Shown piece by piece: positions 10,523 through 22,597 of a stretch of DNA of 64,000 nt. Source of the DNA: Rhodocollybia butyracea (lineage: Eukaryota; Basidiomycota; Agaricomycetes; Agaricales; Omphalotaceae); NCBI GenBank assembly GCA_015501585.1, contig JADNRY010000005.1, forward strand, positions 1 to 64,000, read 5' to 3'. The position numbers and the translations under genes are program-made. The stretch's first letter is position 1. Each line of letters starts with the position of its first letter. The notes beneath the pieces were generated by a model. That model worked only from the letters and a program-made list of their open reading frames with translations, did not search any database and was not told the origin of the DNA.

Positions 10523-13151
10523 ATGACTCGATTTCTTCCGCTCCTCGACGATCCACAGGGCGATCTTTTCGATGCGTTGTCGCGAATCGGCCCAGTACTT
10601 TTACAAAACGTCTCACTTCCTCTACCAAACAATTCTTATGTACTCCTCGACCAAAATTCGTCCACAGACCTAGATCAGATTGTCGCTTGGTTGGACGAAG
10701 GCGCAGAAAAAGTCATTCTTCCTCTAGCGTCTGCGAAAGAAGTCATCGGTCTTATACCACAAGAGAGACTCGTGCTTTTGCTCGATGCTGTCAGCGTCAG
10801 CGCCGTGTCCGACAAAGTCCGGAACAGTGTTTCCGGTGTTCTGCTCAAAACGCCGGAAATAGACTTGGATTTAATTTCTTCGGTGTCCCAGTTTTTTTCA
10901 AAATCTCAACTCTTTGTTCTCATCGATTCACCTTCACTCCCTGCGATTTACAGCATCAAATCCCTTCTCCGAACTGGGGCCAACTTGATTCTGCCTAGTT
11001 CACAGCTTACACTTGACGTCTCCTCAGCCACCCAACTTAACATTGCAGATGTTTTTTTGGCACCCATTGTATCTGATAGGCCCGATGGACTGTTTCCCAC
11101 CATTGTTTCAACGGAGACTGGTCATTCCCTAGGTCTCGTCTATTCGTCCATCGAGTCCGTTACGGAAAGTATCATTACTGGAAAAGGTGTTTACCAATCG
11201 AGGAAGCATGGGCTGTGGAGGAAAGGAGAGACCTCTGGCTCGACGCAGGATGTCGTCAGTATTCGCCTTGATTGCGACTCTGACAGCCTTGAATTCAAGG
11301 TCATTCAACATGGCTCTGGATTCTGCCACCTCGAAAGGCAGTCATGCTTTGGAGAAGCGAGCGGCCTTTCGCTATTGGAAAAAACACTTCGCTCTCGCTA
11401 TGACACTGCTCCCGAAGGTTCGTATACTAAAAGACTCTTCAATGATCCCGAGCTCTTACGTTCAAAGATCATGGAGGAAGCGGACGAGTTGTGTCGTGCA
11501 GAGACGGCAGACGAGGTTGCTTTCGAAGCAGCGGATCTCTTCTATTTTGCTCTTACCAAGTGTACAGCCTACGGTGTTGGCATAGCTGACATTGAAAGGT
11601 CCCTTGATAAGAAGGCAAAGAGAGTCACTCGCAGACCAGGTAACGCTAAACCTCAATGGTCTACTCCAAAGGCTGTTGAAACCAAGAAATCTCCTACCGA
11701 TGCTTCCATCGACCCTGAAGCACCTATCCGAATGCACACAGTGACACTATCTGTTTCTTCAGAAGAGGAACGCGCACTTCTCCTTCGTCGACCTGTTCTC
11801 AGGTCTGACGAAATGATCGAAAAAGTTAAGCCCATCGTCTCTGAAGTCCGTCTCAGGGGTGATGCCGCCCTTCTCGAGTTTACAGCCAAGTTCGATAAGG
11901 CCAAGCTCTCCTCCACCTGCATCTTCCCTCCGTATACCAAAGAATCCATGGAAATTCCTCCCAACATCAAGGCAGCCATCGATCAGGCCTACGCCAACAT
12001 CAAGAAATTCCACGCCGCTCAAACTGACGGATCCATATTAAAGGTAGAAACCATGTCAGGGGTAGTCTGTTCTCGTTTTGCCCGCGCCATCTCCCGTGTA
12101 GGACTGTACATTCCCGGTGGAACTGCGATTTTGCCCTCGACTGCGTTGATGCTCGGTATACCCGCTCAGGTCGCAGGATGCAAGGAGATTATTTTCGCGA
12201 CCCCTCCGAGATCCGACGGCACTATCTCGTCAGAGGTCATGTATGTTGCGCATCTCGTTGGTGCTTCGGCAATTCTGAAAGCTGGAGGTGCCCAGGCTGT
12301 TGCAGCTATGGCATATGGAACGAAGACTGTACCAAAGGTTGATAAAATCTTTGGTCCTGGCAACCAGTGGGTCACTGCTGCCAAGATGTTGGTGCAAAAC
12401 GATACGGATGCTATGGTCAGTATTGACATGCCAGCTGGACCCAGTGAAGTTTTGGTAAGCGTTCTAGTTCCTGTTATGTTCCTCTTCTAATCCGGGTGTC
12501 AGGTCATGGCCGACCACACTGCCAACCCTGCGTTCGTTGCAGCAGACTTGCTTTCGCAGGCCGAACACGGCATCGATTCTCAAGTGGTGCTAGTGGGCGT
12601 TGATCTCACTCCAGAACACCTGGAGAATATTGAAGACGAGGTCGATAAGCAAGCTCGAGCGCTGTCTCGCGTTGATATTGTGAGACAATCGATAGCGAAG
12701 AGTCTCATCGTCCAAGCCACCTCAGTCCCGGAGGCTATCGAATTTTCGAATGATTATGCCCCTGAGCACTTGATTTTGCACCTGGAGGATGCACCTGACA
12801 AAGTCCAGTATATCAATAACGCAGGAAGCGTGTTCGTTGGACCGTTTACTCCAGAAAGGTGATGATGGTTTATTCCCTCGCTCATCTCCCTTTTTGCTGA
12901 CTGGATTTTTTCCACCGCGCAGTTGTGGTGACTACGCGTCGGGCACAAACCACACCCTTCCGACCAATGGGTACGCCCGTCAGTTCAGTGGTGTCAACAC
13001 GCTATCGTTCCAGAAACACATCACATCTCAAGAGATTACCCCAGATGGGTTAAAGGGTTTAGGACCTATCGTAGCAACTCTAGCCGATTGTGAGGGCTTG
13101 CAGGCCCATGCTAATGCTGTTCGTATACGCTTAGGCGCTATGAAAGCATGA
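10523..13151 (+). CDS. HIS4: Histidine biosynthesis trifunctional protein (PRA-CH / PRA-PH / histidinol dehydrogenase)
   Basis: This protein performs steps 2, 3, 9 and 10 of histidine synthesis. Exons 10523-12454, 12503-12858 and 12923-13151 give 838 residues, close to yeast His4 (799). Order: an N-terminal divergent barrel-like region with RPDGLFPTIV and LGLVYSS; the PRA cyclohydrolase with CDSDSLEFK and GFCHLERQSCFG; the PRA pyrophosphohydrolase with KIMEEADELC and EAADLFYF; then histidinol dehydrogenase with GLYIPGGTAILPSTALMLG, GPGNQWVTAAKM, SIDMPAGPSEVLV, LLSQAEHGIDSQV and APEHLILH, ending with ESCGDYASGTNHTLPTNG. The start at 10523 (MTRFLPLLDD) matches the family start; there is no in-frame ATG further upstream. 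Both introns fall within the histidinol dehydrogenase part. Confidence 0.97.
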
Positions 13152-14081
13152 TCCTGGATCTCTATTTATCCAAAAATACATAGAAAGGAAAAGTCATCGA
13201 TCCTGTGGTTATAAGTCCAAGCTTGAATAAGCCCTCCATGCTCTAATCAACAATATCTATCGGCAAAGAGTACCTACTCATCTGCATCTACCTTTGGGTA
13301 TCTAGTGGGTACAAAAAATCCTTCTACTTCACATACATTGTTGATATCAAGATTTGTAAAGCCGGCCTTGAGGTTTATAAGAGATGTTCGTTCACAATCA
13401 GTATGCAAGCAATAAATACTCACTCTGATAGATTCAAAGTTTTGACAAAGAGTAGAACGCCCATTGCTCATGTTTCACGTCTTCTATTTGAACGGTGGCT
13501 GCTAGCTGTTCGAATGAGGATCCTTCCCCAACGTTGGCCTAATTTTTATACCCTTGCCACAGGGCGCTAGTCTGCCATTTTGTTCTCTGTTATTTTCCCG
13601 GTAAGTATATTCCTAATCTCCGTTCTCATTTGGGTATCATCAATGTCAGTTTGATAATACTTGTCTCAGTCTTGTATACTTATGTGAGGCATCGAGAGGT
13701 CAACGAGATCGAGTATATTGGAATTTGAGGGTTCTTTTGGCAGTAGCATTGCTCTTCTCGAAGCAAAGTGGGCAGCTGACATATGAGTAGACTATCCGCT
13801 GGAATAATAATAATTGTACAATCCAAGGCTGCAACCTGGAAAACCTGGGAGAACGGTCTGCAGCTCTTTGATCACGTCCAGAACAAAATATTTCCCTGAC
13901 GACTCACGCTCAGCCAGGAAATATTCAAAGGAGGCATGGCGCTCTCGGTTAGTTGAATGAGTTGTGATAAGTACTCGTAACCCTCATAGTAGTGTCCCAA
14001 CTTGTGATTGAGGCTTGAGTCGAAGCGCAACGTTGACGTTTAAATACTATCTGCATCGTGCTCAAATTCTCCTTTATGAGC
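13152..14081. other. 0.93-kb stretch without a clear gene
   Basis: It follows HIS4. Minus frames at 13274-13471 and 13949-14137 are short. The latter (starting FAGNGRERGRDC) could be a last exon of the broken reading frame to its right, but splice support is weak. No repeat is evident. Confidence 0.4.
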
Positions 14082-14590
14082 TTATCCTTGACGCAATCTC
14101 GTCCTCGTTCGCGTCCGTTTCCTGCGAAGATACTCAATTTCGGTCAGGTACCTTTCGATGTTTTCTTGGCCAGTCCCATCCCTCCATCTCGCAAGGTTTC
14201 CACGAATACACATCGCGAGTAGCCCGTCGATGACATTGGCATCTAGAGCAAGTGTCATTTACCCGCCGCTGATACAGGCACAGGCCGGAGGGGGTCGCCA
14301 TTCTTTTCTTTCGGTCTTTCAGGCTCCTGCGGTGACGGTCCTTCACGTGTGAAAGAACAAGTGATTTCGTCTAACGCGCATTCCGCAGGATCCAGTTTTG
14401 GGAAGGAGGATCATCGGTGACAAATGGGGCGACTGCAGCAGCAGCAAACGGGTTGAAGCCACGGACGACCTTTTTGAACCCAGTTGTACATGACGCTGTT
14501 GAAAATACGCGGCTTTCCTCACCATATCCATCGGGTACCCTATCTGTAAGCGGATGTGAAAAGTTGGCGAGAGGTGAGACGATCACGGTG
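14082..14590 (-). pseudogene. Possible frame-broken protein-coding remnant (unknown family)
   Basis: Three protein-like segments follow each other on the minus strand in different frames with no canonical intron between them. The first includes KKVVRGFNPFAAAAVAPF (ending near 14395), the second LDPAECALDEITCSFTREG to RPVPVSAAG (about 14389-14262), and the third MTLALDANVIDGLLAMCIRG to LRRKRTRTRTRLRQG (stop at 14082-14084). The joins sit at short homopolymers (CCCAAAA and GGGTAAA). This may be a decayed gene, or a real gene hit by assembly indels. No family is recognised. Chance open frames remain a real alternative. Confidence 0.3.
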
Positions 14591-14713
14591 CGTAAAAAGA
14601 TAGTAAAGAGACGCTTCCAAACGCAACCAAGCAGGGTCTGACAATTCAGCGATATTAACCTATGTATTAGGATCTAGTAGCTAACAACGGTGAAGAAGAA
14701 TCTATGGTATAAA

Positions 14714-16147
14714 CTAGTTGGTCCTATACAAGGAACGTTTTGCAACCTTGACAATAAGGTTGGTGTCGGGGAAGGCAAGGTCTTCGAGGTTGGCGGCATA
14801 CTGAAAAAATACGATTGGGATATTACATCTATTATAAAGGAAAGTTCACTCACAGGAGTAGGAACATCAGCTCCGGTGACACGCTCAACAGGCGCGTCGA
14901 GGTAGTCAAAGGCCTCGCTCTCAATTATTTGTGCACAGATCTCACTTCCAACACCAAAAGCAGGAAAACCACCTTCCACGATTACAAGTCTACGAAAAAT
15001 TAGTTGTGTTTACTGGTACGCAGGGTAAAATGTACACACCGGTTGGTTTTCTTGACTGAGCTCTTTATGGTGTCAATGTCAAGAGGACGGATAGAGCGAA
15101 GGTTGATGACTTCGGCTTTAATGCCCTCCTTCGCGAGTATATCAGCAGCTTCCAGACTGTGGGTGACCATTTTACTGTGAGCAACAAAGGTCACATCACT
15201 TCCTTCGCGTTCAACCTTGGCTTTTCCAATGGGAAGGAGGAAGTTGTCGGACATGGCTTCTGAGGACATGGGGAAGGAAACACCATATAACATCTCGTTC
15301 TCGAGGAAGACAACGGGGTTTGGATCACGGATAGCAGACTAGAAACTTAAAAGTTAAAACACCGGGGGCATGATACGAGTAAAGTAGCACACCTTTAATA
15401 GACCCTTGCAGTCTTCTGCGCTCCATGGGCTGACAACCTTGAGACCGGGAACTTGACCGTACCAAGAGGCATAGTCTTGCGAGTGTTGCGCCGCAACACC
15501 AAGTGCTGCACCATTGGGGCCACGGAACACTACTGGGCAAGGCACATTTCCTCCCGACATGTAATACGTCTTTCCGGCCGAATTGACAATCTGGTCAATG
15601 GCCTGCATTGCAAAATTGAAAGTCATGAACTCGCAACTAATTTGCAATGCTTTAGTCGTGTGGATTATGCATATTAAAGAGACGTACATTGGGCGTAAAC
15701 CGGCGAGTGCCGCACCAACTGCAATACCAGCGAAACCCATTTCTGTAATAGGGGTGTCTACGACCCGCTTCTCACCAAACTTGTCCAAAAGGCCTTTAGT
15801 GACCTATAGGAAATGAGCTAGCTGTCTTTCCAAGATTTCTGCGCGTATGTAATTACCTTGTAAGCTCCATTGTAACGCGCAACTTCTTCACCCATAACAT
15901 AAACCTTCTCGTCTCGAATCATCTCTTCCTCCATAGCGGCATTTAGAGCGTCACGGACGGTCATCTACAATTTTCCAAATAAATGAAGAAAAGCTCAAAT
16001 TGAATATACGGTAAATTTTAAACGCACAGTATGGCCATTGTCAGCAGTAGCATATGTCCGCACCAGCCGTAGTGATCTGTAAGAAGAAAGTAATGAAGCT
16101 GAACGAGATTTTTGGACAGAAGCAGTTAGGCGGGTGAGGGAAGCCAT
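14714..16147 (-). CDS. PDB1: Pyruvate dehydrogenase E1 component subunit beta, mitochondrial
   Basis: With E1 alpha and thiamine diphosphate, this subunit decarboxylates pyruvate in the matrix and hands the acetyl group to E2. Start [16 protein letters not shown] at 16147 gives a typical import signal; an upstream GTG-type extension overlaps the neighbouring promoter and is rejected. Exons carry [87 protein letters not shown] and [17 protein letters not shown], then the C-terminal transketolase domain with [32 protein letters not shown] and the last exon [20 protein letters not shown]. Seven or so short introns. All conserved blocks of the family are present. Confidence 0.96.
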
Positions 16148-16227
16148 GAAAGTCACGGTAAGAAACGCGGTAAAAATACCGGGAACTTCGGGCAGCTTCG
16201 GACCAAATTGGATCGAATTATCTCTCA
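16148..16227. promoter_or_regulatory. 80-bp divergent promoter between PDB1 and the SDR gene
   Basis: Only 80 bases separate the two outward-facing ATGs. No TATA box is visible. The 5' leaders of the two transcripts almost certainly overlap in part. Confidence 0.65.
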
Positions 16228-17202
16228 ATGTCCCGCTCACCAGTTGTGATTATCGCTGGCGGTTCCAAGCAAGTATTACTATTATTTAGAGTTATTCTCC
16301 ACTAAAATAACACCTTGTAGAGGAATTGGCCTGGCAGTAACCTCCATACTGCTCAGCGAATTCAATGCCTCTGTGGTTACCCTGTCCCGTTCAATTACCT
16401 CAGGCCTTCGTGACCTAGAGTCAGACCGTCTACTAGCTCTAGAATGTGATGTGTTCGTTCCCTTTGCTATTTGTTAAATAACTCTAGTTTGATCGCCCAC
16501 GATCAGTGCCAACGAGAGTGCAGTCCAATCAGCCGTTCAAAAGGCCATCGAAAAGTTTAATCGCATCGACGGCCTGATTCTCAACGCCGGTATCATTGCC
16601 CCAATCTGTAGAATCGGGGACCAGACTCCGATCTCTGCCTGGAAAGAGTGCTTCGATATCAACTTCTTCTCTCTTGTCACTACGATTACAGCAACTCTTC
16701 CTTCCTTACGCGAAAGCGGACTTGGGGGCAAGATAGTTTTTGTCAGTTCGGGAGCAGCAGAAGGCTCAGCTTATTCTGGATGGGGCGCTTATAGCGCTAG
16801 CAAAGCGGCAATGAATAGTCTCTGCAGGTACGTACACTGATAATCTACAAATTCTAGCTGATGATCATGATCTCTTACCAGAACACTCGCAGCAGAGGAT
16901 CCCTCCGTCATTTCCGTTGCTGTGCGTCCGGGTATAGTCGACACTGATGTAAGTAGCCCACATACATCACTGGATTCGATTTTGACCACTTGTAGATGCA
17001 AGTAGAGATTCGTGGAACTGGGTCTCTCGCAATGGGCCCAGTACACCAGAAATTCGTAGATTTACATCAGACTGGCTCGCTGCTCAAGCCAGAAGATCCA
17101 GGACATGTCATTGCGGCACTCGCAGTGGACTGTCCCAAGGAATTGAGCGGGGAGTTTGTGAGCTGGAATGACGAAGTTTGTAAGCCATTTATGTTGAAGT
17201 AA
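16228..17202 (+). CDS. Short-chain dehydrogenase/reductase (sepiapterin/benzil reductase-like)
   Basis: A Rossmann-fold NAD(P)-dependent reductase of about 245-250 residues. Features: N-terminal cofactor loop AGGSKGIGLAV, DGLILNAGI (NAG motif), FVSSGAAEGS, catalytic YSASK (Tyr and Lys), and AVRPGIVDTDMQ. The first intron uses a GC donor (gcaagt at 16269) and ends at 16320; only that splice gives GGSKGIG in frame. The family closest by feel is the fungal benzil reductase/IRC24 type, cytosolic with broad carbonyl substrates, but the substrate cannot be read from sequence. It sits head-to-head with PDB1 and ahead of an amidohydrolase on the same strand. Confidence 0.9.
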
Positions 17203-17340
17203 ATAAACTTGGATATATGCGTTTCCCCCGTCATCTTGATTTACCATCTCAATTTTCCGATTACCCTTTATAAAGAGTCGCGTTGTAAAGAAGGATTAGC
17301 ACAGTTTACGTAGCGGGATTCGCAATGGAAATTTAATTTT

Positions 17341-17347
17341 TATAAAA
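17341..17347 (+). promoter_or_regulatory. TATA box of the amidohydrolase gene
   Basis: TATAAAA lies 51 bases before the ATG at 17392, followed by a pyrimidine-rich leader (ccctcactttcctccttcct). This is a classic inducible fungal promoter layout. Confidence 0.6.
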
Positions 17348-17391
17348 CCCCTCACTTTCCTCCTTCCTTCTCCCAGAGTCCCAATACCACA

Positions 17392-18621
17392 ATGCCCAAA
17401 GGTCTCATCGACGTGCACCACCATTTCTGGCCCGCAGCATTATCTAACTTCGAAAAGGAACATGACCTAAAACTAGGCTACGAACTACCACAGGAGAATT
17501 TTCCCTGGTCGCCCGAGGTCAGTATCAGTTTTATGAATCAAAGTGGAATCGACACGACGATCCTGTCGTTCCCTGCTTTATCCACCGGTAAAGTGAGCGA
17601 AGAGAACCGCGCACTGGCTAGGCAGAATAATGTAGAGATGGCCAAGGCTTGCAAAGAAAATCCTGGACGATTCGGTTTCTTTGCGCATATGCCGTATTTA
17701 TTTGATACTGAAGGTATGTAAGTACACTTTCTTTATCAGTGTTATTGAGCCATGCGGCAGGTGTTTTGGCGGAAATCGCGTATGCGTTGGATGAACTCAA
17801 AGCAGACGGAGTCGCGATTTCTTCTTCATATGGAGCAGGGCTTGAGGCTAGTAGGTGGCTTTGAATCATTACTTTGAATTTCTTCAACTCAACCCGGGCC
17901 CACTGCAGAATACGTCGGAAACAAAGTGTTTGAACCGATTTGGGCTGAGCTTAATTCTCGCGAGGCGGTCGTCTTTCTACATGGAACACAAACACCTTCT
18001 AGCAATACACACCCTGACCCGACACTTGGTATTCCTATGGTTCAAGTACGTACTCTCTTTTTATTAAAACAATCCGGTAACTCTAACTTACCTCTAGGTT
18101 CCAAATGAAACCTTCAAAGCCGCTTCTTCGCTGGTTGTCACTAGCACTAAAAGAAAATTTCCTGATGTAAAGATCATCCTTTCTCATATGGGAGGCAGTA
18201 TGCCCTTCTTAAGGTACTACCACTGTATTTATCGTCAATGATTTGCTCATCACGACAGTCCACGAATCGCTGCTGGAGCCTATTATATGGGCTGCTCGCT
18301 CACACCCGAGGAAATCATAGCAGACTTCAAATCATTCTATTTTGATACTGCGCTCAGTGCGCATGAGACGACGTTGATAACGATGGAGTCATTCATCACT
18401 CCCGACCGGTTGCTTTTTGGTTCAGACTTTCCAGGTGAGTAAATCATACTGCCTATCGAACATATCTGACCCTTCATCATGCAGCTGCAAGCAAGGACAT
18501 GATTAGTTGGTACACCGAAAACATGAAAGACTTTTATGCACAGAAACCCAACCAATACGAAAATGTTGCTTACCGGAACGCATTAAAGATATTCCCTCGA
18601 TTGGAGACGACAGGCAAGTAG
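17392..18621 (+). CDS. Amidohydrolase-2 family metal-dependent decarboxylase (ACMSD-like)
   Basis: Six or so exons give a TIM-barrel protein of about 330 residues. Metal-site signatures: N-terminal DVHHHFWP (HxH), middle FLHGTQTP and IILSHMGGSMPFL, and C-terminal LLFGSDFP with the Asp ligand. This family includes aminocarboxymuconate-semialdehyde decarboxylase and 6-methylsalicylate/dihydroxybenzoate-type decarboxylases, non-oxidative enzymes that remove CO2 from aromatic acids. The exact substrate is unknown. The neighbouring short-chain reductase on the same strand could act on the same aromatic compound, but that is guesswork. Intron borders, for example GLEA/KYVGNK, are clean. The stop is followed at once by a short (TAG)5 run at 18628-18642. 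Confidence 0.88.
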
Positions 18622-18757
18622 TAGTGCTAGTAGTAGTAGTAGTTATAGTAATAATATTGTTAATGATATATTTGGGTTATATCAACACTAGTCCGCAAAT
18701 TAATGGAATAATATTAATCCTGGTTTGAACCTAGAACGCGAAACTACCAGAAATGAG

Positions 18758-20732
18758 TCAAAGTTCACGTTCTCGAAGCCAGTCATAAACAAGTCTACAG
18801 CCATCCCCTCCTGCTAATAATGCTTCACCGTGGTGCCCTTGGGGATCTGACCAAAGGCCTTTGCGAATGCCATGAGAACGAAGATAGAGCTTTACGCGCT
18901 GTAAATAAAGTTAGTAAAGATCCCATCGTAAGGCTTAACCTACTCACATTAGTGGCAACAATACTGTCCTTGTCGCCAAACAAAAAAAGTGCCTTGGAGG
19001 GATCGCGCGCATTGGGTATTTCTTCAAACCACAGAGAGTTGCTAGACCAGTCAAAGTTCTTTTGTAGGAGATTGACTACTCCCAGTTCCGTCGAAACGAA
19101 GTATCGCACCATTAGTTCAAAACCCTAGAAAGAAAACGGATTAGAGAGCACTACAAATGGCCCGCTTGTCCACTTACAGTAGTGCAGGTTTTGTAAAAGA
19201 AGTTGCGACATACATCTTTACGAGATGTGAGTTCTCAAACGAGAGTATCAAGAAAGGGCCACTTACCACCTTCCCAACAGCAAAAAGTGACTGGGTCCAC
19301 AAAACATGAACGAGAGAGCATATGTGGGTAGTCTTTGAGCATCCAAGCGTGAGCGTAGGATCCACTGTAGCGATATTAGCCTGATCAACGGGGATGAGAA
19401 TGGCTGAATTTTTTTTACTTTGAATGACTGAGGGCTGTTACTCCGCTCAAACGGCGTTTCGGTGCATAGATTGCCCCTTTCTGTTCATCCTCTGTGCTGC
19501 AACCACTCACAGCGGGCTCGAGATCAGCCCAGCCAAAAGAAACCAATAAACGAGCTAAAGCTGCAGTGGTTTGCTTTCTGGGAGTGGGAGCTAGGTATTT
19601 AGGATGGAAGATATCTTGACTGACGTGTGGCTGGAGTATTATGAGAAGTGGCCTGTCGGAGAAATCGCGGACCAAACGGGAGAGGAAATTGTGGTACTGG
19701 ACAAGGCCGAGTCCCAATCCGTGGAAGAAGAGGATAGGACGTGGATGTCGGTCGGATGATCTCCATTTCTTTGGAATGCGAACCAAGTATCTGTATATCG
19801 GTAAGCGTAATACTTCTTGGAGTATGTATTGAACATACTCGAGGCCATCGAGGCTACCACGGCGGAAGTTGTGACTTTTTTGATACCACAGATCAAGACA
19901 CAGGTTACCTATGGCGGTCAATACATAGAAAGTCAATGGGCGCCATAAAATGTTTGGTTTATCAAGGTTCAGCAAGATGGGCTTGACGCTTGAATTACTG
20001 CCTTCTGGAATAGGTTTACCGAGGCGCTTTTGCAAGAGATCTAGGCTCTCATCGAGGACAACCTTGTGCGCCTGCGGAAGAGTCTCAGGTGCGGGTAGAT
20101 CTTTATTAAAAATAGCCCAGTAAATCCATTGCCGGACTTGATGCAGACGGACTGTCGACCAAGGTTCTCTCCGAAACCATCTGTAGCCAAAAGTCAGAAG
20201 AAACACAGTAAAGGTAGGCATAAAGGTAGGCATGGGACGTACGTGCGAAGGGTGTTTCGAAATTCGATCGCTCTAGGATCATCGGGCTCAAGCTGTACTA
20301 TTGCTTCGTTTGGACTTCCTGGTCGGTCGACCTCTTCGTCGTCGCCATCCGGAGGAAGACTAGCGAGACCGACCTTCAAGATTCTGTGGAACGCAAGCTG
20401 AATCTCTGTGGTATTACCATGTCCATTCTTGGGAGGGCCTGATAGCTGCTTGGAAAGGTGGTGGTAGTAAATACTAAATATCATCTGCGAGATATAAGTA
20501 GATGGAATTCTGGATGTGTGAGTGGACATACCTCGAAAAGAGAAACAGAAAAGAGAGTTAGCCAAGGCAAAGAATACGACCATACTTTTCCAGTATGCAA
20601 CGCGTAAATGACAAAGCCCCATGCTAAAGGAACGGCACACCAAAGGGGGGCTACAAGGAACAGCAAGACGGTGTAGAAATCAATCGTTCGTCTTTTAGGA
20701 GCATCTGGAATTTCTGAGATATCTATAGTCAT
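18758..20732 (-). CDS. Membrane-anchored alpha/beta hydrolase
   Basis: The start MTIDISEIPDAPKRRT at 20732 leads into two hydrophobic segments (FYTVLLFLVAPLWCAVPLAW and VWSYSLPWLTLFSVSLF), suggesting an ER or other membrane anchor. The hydrolase domain begins with HPRPILFFHGLGLGL (oxyanion loop). The nucleophile elbow SHSNGSYAHAW is rebuilt across an intron (Ser in SHSNG), the acid is likely in LFLFGDKDSIV, and the catalytic His lies in QGHHGEALLAGGDG in the last exon. The triad is therefore complete. An intron at about 19850 removes a shadow extension and joins DGLE to YLVRIPKKW. Total about 500 residues. Fungal proteins of this shape are putative lipases or esterases without a known substrate. 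The stop at 18758 fits VYDWLREREL. Confidence 0.85.
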
Positions 20733-20907
20733 GATGCAAGTAACGACAGGACGAGCACACAAGCTCGAAACAGAACAAGTTAACGAACGATTCAGAATTT
20801 TCTTGATTGATTAGAGCGCTTAGATACTGAACACGTGCTCACGCGCGTTCTTCCTTTTTTCGGCGTTGCTCGGATTGAATATTCACTTTTTCTCTTCAAC
20901 GTCTGTG
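20733..20907. promoter_or_regulatory. 175-bp divergent promoter between the hydrolase and IDH1
   Basis: Bounded by outward ATGs at 20732 (minus) and 20908 (plus). A pyrimidine-rich tract (cactttttctcttcaac) lies just before the IDH1 start. Confidence 0.55.
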
Positions 20908-22496
20908 ATGTTGCGTAACGCTCTCTCCTCCGCCGTTCGTCCCGCTGTTTCTCAAGCGGTTTGTAGATCAGCAACGCTCCTCATTTTTGCTTTCTAAACA
21001 ACTTTGTTTCTCAGAGAACTGCTACGACGTTATCCGCAGGGTTTCCTAAAGTCACCCGGAGGGTCTGTCAATATTTTATAATGTCCCTGTCACTTTTTAA
21101 ATGATTTATAGCCTTCTAGCAAATACGGAGGCGTTTACACCGTAGGTTTCTTCCATCTTACAGAAATCCAATATACCAATATCTTCCGCACAGGTCACAC
21201 TTATTCCCGGAGATGGTATCGGTCAAGAAATTACCGACTCGGTCAAGGAGATTTTCGAGCATGTCAATGCGCCCATTGAATGGGAGCAGTACGATGTATC
21301 TGGAGTGTCCTCATCTGGCGAGGTCTTGTTCAAGCAAGCTATGGAAAGTTTGAAGAGAAACAAAGTCGGTCTCAAGGGTACGTTGTCCATTTTTCACTTT
21401 GTCTCCTTATCTAACCTGTAGCCTAGGTATTCTTTTCACACCCATCTCTCAATCTGGTCATATTTCATGGAACGTCGCCATGCGTCAACAGCTTGATATC
21501 TACGCTTCCGTTGTGATGTGTAAATCCCTTCCAGGTTTCCCTACCCGCCACTCCAACGTCGACTTTACCATTATCCGTGAAAACACCGAGGGCGAGTACT
21601 CTGGCCTAGAGCATCAAAGCTATCCTGGTGTGGTTGAAAGCTTGAAGGTTTCGACGCGGGCCAAGGCTGACCGTATTCACCGATTCGCGTTTGACTTTGC
21701 TTTAAAGAACAACCGTAAGGTACATGATTTTGGCACTGTTTAGGTTGTGTCTAACTCTTTCTTGTTTTAGAAAGTAACATGTGTTCACAAAGCCAACATC
21801 ATGAAGCTCGGTGATGGTCTCTTTTTGAATACCTTCCGAGAGGTAGCGAAGGAATACGAATCTTCTGGACTCACTTTCAATGACATGATTGTCGACAACA
21901 CGTAAATTTATTTGTTCTTCTCCTTCGAGAGTCGATTAACAATCATTCCAGTTCGATGCAGCTAGTTGCAAGACCTGGTCAATTCGATGTCATGGTCATG
22001 CCCAACTTGTACGGTGCCATCGTCTCCAATATTGGAGCTGCCCTGGTTGGCGGTCCTGGCATTGTCCCCGGTTGCAATGTCGGCCGAGTATGTCTTTTCC
22101 TTTCGCACTGCTGTCCATGTAACTTGAAACATTGATAGGAATACGCCTTGTTCGAGCCCGGATGCCGTCATGTCGCATCCGACATCATGGGCACTAACCG
22201 TGCCAACCCCGCCGCCATGATCTTGAGTGCTACCATGATGCTCAGACACCTTGGGTATGTGCTTATTCCGCTTGAGAAAGGAGAATAAGCTAACCGACTG
22301 CCTTTTAGCCTGGATAACCTCGCTAACAGCATAGCTACTGCTACTTTCAATGTTATTAACGAGGGCAAAGTCAGGACCGCTGACATGGGAGGTATGTATC
22401 CATCTCTACGTTTTTTGACTAGTTTCACTCAAAAGGTTTCTAGGATCATCCACCACCTCTGACTTCACAACCGCGGTCATCAAAAGCCTCGTCTGA
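20908..22496 (+). CDS. IDH1: Isocitrate dehydrogenase [NAD] subunit 1, mitochondrial
   Basis: Regulatory subunit of the octameric NAD-IDH of the TCA cycle, which oxidises isocitrate to 2-oxoglutarate in the matrix. N-terminal import signal [17 protein letters not shown], then [91 protein letters not shown] and [14 protein letters not shown]. The segment DNTSMQ rather than the catalytic-subunit type DNSVLK marks it as the Idh1 (AMP-binding) type. About eight short introns. Stop at 22494-22496. Confidence 0.95.
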
Positions 22497-22597
22497 AATC
22501 AACGGGGACGTGAGGTACATGTTAGATTCATTGTGTCTCCTGCGAGCTTGGATATCCATTACGCTATACCACTAGAGCCATAGAATTAGAATAATCT

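Noticed and set aside
16147..16240. Longer N-terminus of PDB1 from a start at 16240
   Set aside because: It would overlap the divergent SDR start, and MASLTRL at 16147 gives a normal mitochondrial import signal.
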